From CAVSRC01 sp963750065 (lineage in GTDB: Bacteria; Pseudomonadota; Alphaproteobacteria; Rhizobiales; Kaistiaceae): a DNA stretch of 64,000 nucleotides. The stretch spans positions 124,001-188,000 of the forward strand of contig CAVVPK010000012.1 in the NCBI GenBank assembly GCA_963750065.1, given 5' to 3'. Below are positions 16,141-25,793 of the stretch, piece after piece (position 1 is the stretch's first letter; each line of letters opens with the position of its first letter). Below the pieces are notes generated by a model, which was given only the letters and a program-made list of their open reading frames with translations, ran no database searches and had not been told where the DNA came from. The translations under genes were made by a program, and so were the position numbers.

Positions 16141-17154
16141 TCAGGAGCGGGGATCGGACTCGATCAGCTCGTAGGGTGCGAAATGGATGCGGTCGTCGGT
16201 CGCATCCAGCCCCTTGAGGTAGAGCGAGAAGGCCATCGACATCATGGTCTCGGCGTTCTGGCGCACGCAGACATAGTCGAGATCGACCGCTTCCATGAAC
16301 GGATGATAATCGAAGACCGCGTAGTTGACCGCGCGGCAGCGGTCCCGGTTTTCGCGGAAGTAGAGCAGCAGCCCTTCCATCACCGCCAGCGAGTTTACGA
16401 AGATGCCGGCGATATCGTCGTTGCGTTCGAACAGATTGGCGAAGACGTCGCGGACGAGGTTGGCGTTGAACGGGGTGGGAACGAAGCGTTTGTCGACATG
16501 GTCGCGGGCGTGCGCCGCCAGCGCGGCGCGAAACCCGTCGAGGCGCCTGCGGGTCACCGAGTGGTTGCGCATGCCGCCGACGAAATAGACCGCGCCGTCC
16601 TTGTGCGCCGCCTCGATGCGTTCGAGCAGGCGTTCGGTCAACTTCTTTGCCGCCGCGAAGCTGTCGGTGGTGACGACGTGACCGGCACCGCCATGGGCGT
16701 CGATGACGATCTGCTTGACCCGCGCGCGCTTGCACATCTCGCTCACTTCCGTGATCGCCGCGGTATTGGCGGTGAACACGCAATCGACGTTCTGCGAGAT
16801 GAAATAGTCGATCGCGTCCAGTTCCTCGGTTCTGTCGTGGTGCGTGGCGATGATGAGGGGAAACAGCCCGTTGGTACGCGCCAGGCGCTCGAACGCCTCG
16901 GCCATGCCGCTGAAGAAGCGGTGGGTCAGGGTCGGCACCGTGATGGCGACGATGTTGGAGGTTCCCGATCTGAGATTACGTGCATGCAGATTGGGCTGGT
17001 ACTTCATCTCCCGCGCCGTCTGCAGGATTTTCTCGCTGGTCTCGGCCGAGATGCGGAATTCCTCGGCGCGGCCGCTGAGGACCATGCTGACGGTGGTTAC
17101 GGAACGGCCGGCCGCCTGTGAAATGGCCTTGATGGTTGGGCGATTGCCCGCCAT
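16141..17154 (-). CDS. LacI-family transcriptional regulator of the hexitol operon
   Basis: 337 residues. N-terminal LacI HTH: PTIKAISQAAGRSVTTVSMVLSG, hinge YQPNLHARNLRSGTSNIVA, then a periplasmic-binding-like effector domain (FFSGMAEAFERLARTNGLFPLIIA, GAVYFVGGMRNHSVTRRRLDGFRAAL, IAGIFVNSLAVMEGLL). It lies upstream of and collinear with the catabolic operon, separated by 288 bp containing palindromic operators. A related half-site AGCTAAAACGT at 17299, about 145 bp upstream of its own start, suggests autoregulation. Effector probably a pathway sugar. Confidence 0.87.
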   Translation of the reverse strand: MAGNRPTIKAISQAAGRSVTTVSMVLSGRAEEFRISAETSEKILQTAREMKYQPNLHARNLRSGTSNIVAITVPTLTHRFFSGMAEAFERLARTNGLFPLIIATHHDRTEELDAIDYFISQNVDCVFTANTAAITEVSEMCKRARVKQIVIDAHGGAGHVVTTDSFAAAKKLTERLLERIEAAHKDGAVYFVGGMRNHSVTRRRLDGFRAALAAHARDHVDKRFVPTPFNANLVRDVFANLFERNDDIAGIFVNSLAVMEGLLLYFRENRDRCRAVNYAVFDYHPFMEAVDLDYVCVRQNAETMMSMAFSLYLKGLDATDDRIHFAPYELIESDPRS

Positions 17155-17298
17155 GCGAAATCACCTTCTCATCATGCCGCCGTATGGCAGGTCGCCGCCG
17201 CAGCAACGGGTCCTATGCCCGCGGGCGCCGCCCGGTTTGACCCAACTGGGTCCGCACCGGCTGACACCACAATCTCCGGGGGATGACGACGGAGCGCA

Positions 17299-17309
17299 AG
17301 CTAAAACGT
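17299..17309. promoter_or_regulatory. Possible LacI half-operator upstream of the regulator gene
   Basis: AGCTAAAACGT matches, on the opposite strand, the right half of the 16027-16043 palindrome (ACGTTTTAGCT). A partial opposing half (AGCAGCT) follows. Located between the LacI gene and the SorC gene; could autoregulate lacI. Confidence 0.4.
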
Positions 17310-17324
17310 AGCAGCTGGCACAAT

Positions 17325-18302
17325 TCATTGCCGATCTGTGATTTGTCCGGCGCTGCTCCGGTGCCGGTCGAGTACCAGGCGCGCCGTCTCGGCATCGGTG
17401 CCGATGCCGTTGACGATGCCGCTGTGCAGTAGTGCGTGGACCGCCTGCGCCTTTCTCTCGCCGAACGCTACGCCGAAGCGCACCGGTATCGAGCGCAGCA
17501 GCGGGATGGACGCGCTCAGCATCCGCTCGTCGAAGTCGGAGGAGATGTGGCGGCCGTCGCTGCCGAAGGCGCGGCCGCAAATCATGCCGATTGCGCCGAG
17601 CCGGCGCAGATGCGTCAGTTCGGCGACGCTCACCACGCCCTGCTGCAGGAGCGAGAGCGTTTCGTCCAGCGCGCCGACGCCGACCAGCGCCAGCGTGCAG
17701 CGCCCCATCGCGGCAAAAGCGTCGCGCACCGCCGGCGCGGCAACCAGCTCCGCCGCCGCAGCCGCGCTCGGCAGGACTGCGGGGACCGGCAGGTGGCGCA
17801 CGCGCCCATCGATACGTCGCGCGATCTCGCGCGCGATCTCGGCCGGCTGCGCGGCGTGGTCGAGCTGACCGACGCCGCCGATGAGCGGCACGACCTCGGC
17901 ATCGCTGAGCCACAGCCGCGGCATCGAGCGGGCGACCGCCGCGACGCTCTCGCCGTCGCCGACGCCGATGACCGAATCGTCGGCAAGGCGGAAGGCAATT
18001 TCCTCCGCCACCGCCTGGCCGACATGCTCGCCGGTCAGGCGCGGATTGCGTTCGGTTTCGACCACCACCACCCGTTCGACGGCAAAGGCGTCGCGCAGCC
18101 GACTTTCGAGCGCGGGATCGTGCCCCGGCGGCGGCTGCACCCGGATCTCGATCAGGTTGAGATCCATCGCCTCCTTCAGGGCCCGGCTGACCGCCGCCTC
18201 GGAGAGCCCGAGCTGGCGCGCGATATCGCGTTGCGCCCGGCGTTCCTCGTAGCGCATGCGCGCAATGCGCAGCGTCAACTCCAGGTTCCGCTTCTTACGC
18301 AC
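17325..18302 (-). CDS. SorC/DeoR-type sugar-binding transcriptional regulator
   Basis: 325 residues from a GTG start (KKRNLELTLRIARMRYEERRAQRDIARQLGLS). The N-terminal HTH RAQRDIARQLGLSEAAVSRALKEA is followed by a SorC sugar-phosphate-sensor domain: AEEIAFRLADDSVIGVGDGESVAAVA, LIGGVGQLD, ALVGVGALD, GAIGMICGRAFGSDGR, and C-terminal KAQAVHALLHSGIVNGIGTDAETARLVL. SorC proteins bind phosphorylated sugars and act as tetramers. It is divergent from the acetoin-dehydrogenase-like genes, with a clean palindrome in between, so it probably controls them. SorC control of such a complex is unusual, as acetoin genes are more often under AcoR. Confidence 0.85.
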   Translation of the reverse strand: MRKKRNLELTLRIARMRYEERRAQRDIARQLGLSEAAVSRALKEAMDLNLIEIRVQPPPGHDPALESRLRDAFAVERVVVVETERNPRLTGEHVGQAVAEEIAFRLADDSVIGVGDGESVAAVARSMPRLWLSDAEVVPLIGGVGQLDHAAQPAEIAREIARRIDGRVRHLPVPAVLPSAAAAAELVAAPAVRDAFAAMGRCTLALVGVGALDETLSLLQQGVVSVAELTHLRRLGAIGMICGRAFGSDGRHISSDFDERMLSASIPLLRSIPVRFGVAFGERKAQAVHALLHSGIVNGIGTDAETARLVLDRHRSSAGQITDRQ

Positions 18303-18345
18303 GCTTCAGTCGTCCCGTGCTGGTTCCGATGCGCGGCGCACGTGC

Positions 18346-18375
18346 TTGACGATGCTCGCCGGGCTGACCTATGAC
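18346..18375 (+). promoter_or_regulatory. Candidate promoter for the E1 gene
   Basis: TTGACG (18346-18351) and TATGAC (18370-18375) with an 18-bp spacer, about 100 bp upstream of the E1 start and reading toward it. Confidence 0.4.
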
Positions 18376-18395
18376 TATATGCAAGAAATTCACGA

Positions 18396-18413
18396 ATTGA
18401 AAGAAATTTCAAT
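18396..18413. promoter_or_regulatory. Candidate SorC operator
   Basis: Perfect 7-bp arms ATTGAAA-GAAA-TTTCAAT in the divergent region between the SorC gene and the E1 gene, just downstream of the candidate promoter. A block on early elongation by the adjacent regulator is plausible. Confidence 0.5.
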
Positions 18414-18473
18414 ACCAAGTGGAGATCGGCCAGACTTGGCCGGCCGTCCCGGAGGTTTGGGAGAACGAAAAGA

Positions 18474-20942
<2,469 letters not shown>

Positions 20943-20963
20943 GACAATCACGGGAGACCGGTC

Positions 20964-21209
20964 ATGGACACCGAATTCGTCATGCCGATGATCGGCGTCG
21001 AGATCGAGGAGGCCGAGATCCGCCAATGGCTGAAACAGGCCGGCGACACGGTCGCCGCCGGCGAACTGCTGGTTGCCATCGGCACGCCCAAGGTCGACAT
21101 GGAGCTCGAGGCGCCCTTTGCCGGGGTGCTCAAGGCGATCCTGGTCGAGGCGGGGGAGATCGCCGCCGTCGGGGCGCCGCTCGCCATCATCGCCAAGTCG
21201 GATAGCTGA
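20964..21209 (+). CDS. Stand-alone lipoyl-carrier protein (E2 lipoyl domain)
   Basis: 81 residues, essentially one biotinyl/lipoyl domain: VMPMIGVEIEEAEIRQWLKQAGDTVAAGELLVAIGTPKVDMELEAPFAGVL in two pieces around the modified Lys43 (motif GTPKVDMEL). The usual acid before the lipoyl-lysine (DK) is replaced by Pro. Normally this domain forms the N-terminus of E2; here it ends and the next gene begins (ATG overlapping TGA). It would shuttle the acyl group from the fused E1 to the hydrolase-fold acyltransferase. Confidence 0.85.
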   Translation: MDTEFVMPMIGVEIEEAEIRQWLKQAGDTVAAGELLVAIGTPKVDMELEAPFAGVLKAILVEAGEIAAVGAPLAIIAKSDS

Positions 21210-22012
21210 TGGCCGTCCAGACGCGACGCGGCAGCCTCGATGTTGGCGGACGCTCGATCGCCTACAGCGCATCGGGGCCCGGCGAGGGCGCGGCCGTCTG
21301 CATCCACGGCTTCGGCAGCGACCGCAACGTCTGGTCGTTCAACGTGCCGGCACTGGTGACGGGGCGCACGGTCTACGCGCTCGACCTGCCGGGCCACGGC
21401 GAATCCGAGCCTGGCCTCGACTCGGGAAGCCTGGACGAGCTTGTCGCCATCGTCGCCGGCTTTTTCGACAGGCTCGGCCTGTCGCAGGTCCATGTCGTCG
21501 GTCATTCGCTGGGCAGCGCGATTGCCATCAGGCTCGCCGCCGATAGCCCCGATCTGGTGGCGGCGCTCATGCTGGTGGCGCCGGCGGGTATCGGCGCGCC
21601 GGTCGACGGCGCCTTCCTCGACGACTTTCTCGCCATGCCGACGCCCGAAGAGGCGCGGCGCGTGCTTGCCCGGCTGGTGGCCAAGCCCAGCCTGATCGGC
21701 CCGGAGACGGCCACCGCCGTCTGGCGCCACAATCAATTGCCGGGCGTGGCCGACACCCTGGCCGCGATCGCCGATCGCGCGATACGGCAGGACCTTAATC
21801 ACGACGCCCTGCGCCAGACCCTGCTGGCGCTCGACTGCCCGGTCGAGATCCTGTGGGGCAGGGACGATGCGATCATCTCGCCTGCGGCGGCCGACGGCCT
21901 ACCGGATTCACTTCCGGTTCATCATGTCGAAGGAACCGGCCACCTGGTGCAGATGGAAAAGCCCGCCCTCGCCAACCGCATCATGGCCGCCCAGGCGGCC
22001 CGTCTCGGCTGA
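21209..22012 (+). CDS. Alpha/beta-hydrolase-fold acyltransferase (AcoC C-terminal-domain type)
   Basis: 267 residues, start overlapping the lipoyl gene stop. Alpha/beta-hydrolase features: oxyanion HGFGSDRNVW, DLPGHGESEPG, nucleophile elbow VVGHSLGSAIA (Ser near residue 99), acid ILWGRDDAII, and His in VEGTGHLVQMEKP. In acetoin dehydrogenase AcoC, one polypeptide joins a lipoyl domain to just this kind of hydrolase domain, which acts as acetyltransferase to CoA. Here the two halves are separate, adjacent genes. No E3 gene follows, so dihydrolipoamide oxidation must use an E3 from elsewhere. Confidence 0.8.
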   Translation: MAVQTRRGSLDVGGRSIAYSASGPGEGAAVCIHGFGSDRNVWSFNVPALVTGRTVYALDLPGHGESEPGLDSGSLDELVAIVAGFFDRLGLSQVHVVGHSLGSAIAIRLAADSPDLVAALMLVAPAGIGAPVDGAFLDDFLAMPTPEEARRVLARLVAKPSLIGPETATAVWRHNQLPGVADTLAAIADRAIRQDLNHDALRQTLLALDCPVEILWGRDDAIISPAAADGLPDSLPVHHVEGTGHLVQMEKPALANRIMAAQAARLG

Positions 22013-22124
22013 TCGCGTCCGCAGGGCCCGATTTCCGCAACGCTGCCCTGCACAATCCCACCTGCCACGACGGCCCCAAGGCGCTTATCTAGCGGGTGTA
22101 ACAAGCGAGAAAGAGGGCACGACG

Positions 22125-22280
22125 ATGAACGCAGATCGGATTGCCAAGGCCTATCGCACCTGGCGCAAGTACAACAAGGCCTACAATGAGCTGGCGCGGC
22201 TCTCGGACCGCGACCTCTGGGATATCGGCGTGACGCGCGGCGAAATTCCCGGGTTGGCCAAGGCCTATGCCCGCCAGTAG
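22125..22280 (+). CDS. DUF1127 (YjiS-like) small protein
   Basis: 51 residues from ATG 22125 (MNADRIAKAYRTWRKYNKAY), with an AAGAGGGCA ribosome-binding site. The core WRKYNKAYNELARLSDRDLWDIGVTRGEIPGLA is the DUF1127 arginine-rich small-protein signature. These are abundant in Rhizobiales, and some affect RNA turnover or phosphate and carbon physiology. Single gene with its own strong terminator downstream. Function here unknown. Confidence 0.85.
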   Translation: MNADRIAKAYRTWRKYNKAYNELARLSDRDLWDIGVTRGEIPGLAKAYARQ

Positions 22281-22317
22281 GACTGCCTGATTTTACCTCC
22301 CTGAACTCCTCCCCACC

Positions 22318-22350
22318 AGCGGGCGCTCCCCCAGCGCCCGCTCTTGGTTT
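22318..22350 (+). terminator. Rho-independent-type terminator after the DUF1127 gene
   Basis: Perfect 10-bp stem AGCGGGCGCT / AGCGCCCGCT, loop CCCCC, followed by CTTGGTTTTA. Position 38 bp after the stop fits termination. Confidence 0.75.
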
Positions 22351-22462
22351 TAGGGACGTGAAACGCGCCGCACCTTGTGCCCAGTGCCGGGTTTGATGTA
22401 GTCGGAGGCCGGCCGCTTGGGCCCCTCCTGTCTTTCCGCCGCACACGGCCGCAATCCCGACG

Positions 22463-24049
<1,587 letters not shown>

Positions 24050-24112
24050 GGGCCGGCGCGCATCCCACGACGGCAAAGTTTCTATTCCCCAGAGTGCGAG
24101 TGTTTTTTTCCA

Positions 24113-24200
24113 GTCATCACCGGGCTTGTCCCGGCGATCCACGCCTTGCGGAACTGCCGAGAAGAAAGACGTGGATGGCCGGCACAAGGCCGGCCATGAC
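24113..24200. repeat. REP-like palindromic element
   Basis: Left arm begins GTCATCACCGGGCTTGTCC and the right arm ends GGCACAAGGCCGGCCATGAC. The outer GTCAT/ATGAC and inner ATCCACG/CGTGGAT pair, giving an approximately 31-bp imperfect stem around a 26-nt centre. This is the general shape of dispersed palindromes of Rhizobiales. Confidence 0.65.
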
Positions 24201-24292
24201 GAGGCTGGGGCTTGGTCGCGAACACACCCACCCGTTCTCGCGAGCGGTTTGCTCCGAGCTATGAGCATTTCTTGCTTCCCTGTCGCGCCGCA

Positions 24293-24335
24293 TTGTTCGA
24301 TCCCGGTCGGGCCTGCGGCCCTCCTCGGTCTCTTG
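24293..24335. repeat. 43-bp direct repeat, copy 1
   Basis: Matches 24710-24752 with one mismatch (GGGCCTGCGG versus GGGCCTTCGG). Both copies contain TTGTTCGATCCCGGTCGG and CCTCCTCGGTCTCTTG. Confidence 0.8.
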
Positions 24336-24709
24336 CGGCGCTCCTCTCCCCTCGCGACGAGGGGGTAGCGGGCGCCCGGCGAATGCCGTGCGGTTACTCC
24401 GCGAAACTGAGGCGCTCACCGAGCGCCCGCCGCGGCGATTTTATCCCGTCTCCCGGCGAGCTCTTCACCCCGAATTGGTACGATGGGGCTCAGGCCCTGA
24501 GGGCCAGCCGGTCGCAAGACCGACGATCCCGCCAGGAACGCCCCGAGGGGGAAAGGTCGGAAGCCTCTCCCGAGCGGGGGCACCGCTCCGCTCCCCCCAC
24601 GACGTTCCGGTCGACACGGGACCCCTTTGCGGGAGCGGATGAGCAGATCATCTCATGGGGTCAGAGGTGGGGGGATAGATTTCTTTTCCTGTGTCCCGGT
24701 CCAGCCACG

Positions 24710-24752
24710 TTGTTCGATCCCGGTCGGGCCTTCGGCCCTCCTCGGTCTCTTG
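24710..24752. repeat. 43-bp direct repeat, copy 2
   Basis: Second copy of the repeat at 24293-24335, 417 bp downstream in the same orientation. It is not adjacent to any gene, so it is a structural repeat rather than an operator pair. Confidence 0.8.
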
Positions 24753-24814
24753 TTTGTTGTCCCCGGTCGGCAAAGCGGTGGGATAATCGGGCGCCGCAAC
24801 GCCCCCCGTACCGC

Positions 24815-25031
24815 CTCTCCCACCAAACACGGGCTTGCCCGTGTTTGGAGTCATAAGTGCCAAAGTCGGAAACATCCGACTTTGGTTGGAGAGGTCGCGA
24901 GCGTGAGCCGAGCGGGTGAGGGGGGACTTGCCTCACGACGGTCCGTACGCCCTCACCCCACGCACCTAATTCCCCCCGATCAAATCGGGGGGGCATAAGG
25001 TGCGTGGCCCTCTCCCCTCGGGAGAGGAGGA
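24815..25031. repeat. Composite palindromic intergenic element
   Basis: Chain of stems: CCAAACACGGGC/GCCCGTGTTTGG (24823-24848), CCAAAGTCGGA/TCCGACTTTGG (24860-24885), a nested CCACGCACCT...AGGTGCGTGG around CCCCCCGAT/ATCGGGGGG, and flanking CTCTCCC...GGGAGAG. Several perfect stems in 220 bp point to a mobile or repetitive element. Confidence 0.65.
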
Positions 25032-25097
25032 ACGCGCGTCGGGCATCGCGAGTGAAGGTGGCGGAATAGCTCCGCGATTCCGCCCTGCGGGTTACGA

Positions 25098-25790
25098 TCA
25101 CGCGATCCCGAGCAGTCCCGGCAGCTCGGCCAGCGTGTTCACCTCCGCGGTCGGGGCGCCCGGCAGCCGTTCGCGCCGCTGGCCAGTGCGGTTGCACCAC
25201 ACGACCGTCATGCCGAAGGCGGCGGCAGCATGGACATCCCAGCCATTGGACGACTGGAAGGAGATGGCCTCGGCCGGCACGCCGAGCCGATCGACGGCAA
25301 GCTGGTAGACCTGAGGCGCCGGCTTGAAGACGCCGACCGCTTCGACCGAAAGAACCTCGTCGAGCAGGTCCCCGAGATTGGCCGCCGAGACCAAAGCCGC
25401 CAGCATGTCGGGTGTGCCGTTGGAGAGGATTGCGGTCTTGAGGCCCGCTGCCTTCAGCCGCTTGAGAACCTCGGGCACCTCGGGAAAGGGCCTGAGGCTG
25501 AGATAAAGGTCCATCAGGCGCCGGCGGAGGCCGGGCCGGTCGACGGCAAGCGTCTCCAGCGCGAAATCGAGCGCATCGCCGGTCACCTGCCAGAAGTCGG
25601 CGTGCCGTCCCTGCGCGGCGCGCAGCCAGGTGTAGGCGAGCTGCTTGTCGCGCCACAGGGTGTTGAGCCGGTCCGCCTCGGGGCCGATCTCGCCGCGGGC
25701 CGCGTTCACCGCCGACGCGATGTCGAACAGCGTGCCATAGGCGTCGAAGACGCAGGCGCGGATGCCGGCAAGGGCAGGGGTTTCGGTCAT
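25098..25790 (-). CDS. Haloacid dehalogenase, type II (HAD superfamily)
   Basis: 230 residues. HAD motif I with nucleophile Asp in ACVFDAYGTLFDIASAV (residues 12-28). L-2-haloacid dehalogenase features: RDKQLAYTWLRAAQGRHADFWQVTGDALDF, motif II AILSNGTPDMLAAL, Lys in GVFKPAPQVYQLAVDRLG, and the SFQSSNGWDVHAAAAFGM motif. Catalyses hydrolytic removal of halide from 2-haloalkanoates, or serves as a promiscuous phosphatase-like HAD. Its start is 3 bp from the end of the SSF-kinase gene, so it may be the last gene of that minus-strand unit. Confidence 0.87.
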   Translation of the reverse strand: MTETPALAGIRACVFDAYGTLFDIASAVNAARGEIGPEADRLNTLWRDKQLAYTWLRAAQGRHADFWQVTGDALDFALETLAVDRPGLRRRLMDLYLSLRPFPEVPEVLKRLKAAGLKTAILSNGTPDMLAALVSAANLGDLLDEVLSVEAVGVFKPAPQVYQLAVDRLGVPAEAISFQSSNGWDVHAAAAFGMTVVWCNRTGQRRERLPGAPTAEVNTLAELPGLLGIA

Positions 25791-25793
25791 TGT

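Larger units (their letters stand above)
24050..25097. other. 1-kb intergenic region rich in palindromic repeats, no gene seen
   Basis: No open frame here has convincing coding character. The region holds a long imperfect palindrome (24113-24200), a 43-bp direct repeat (24293-24335 and 24710-24752) and a chain of GC hairpins (24815-25031). It looks like an accumulation site for small non-autonomous palindromic elements common in Rhizobiales, not a decayed gene. Confidence 0.6.

Noticed and set aside
24113..25031. Possible CRISPR array because of repeated GC stems
   Set aside because: Repeats are not regularly spaced and spacers are not of equal size; no cas genes.
24050..25097. Open frames of 75-330 residues in the repeat-rich gap
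   Set aside because: They cross palindromes, differ in all frames, and show no conserved motif; non-coding repeats explain the openness.
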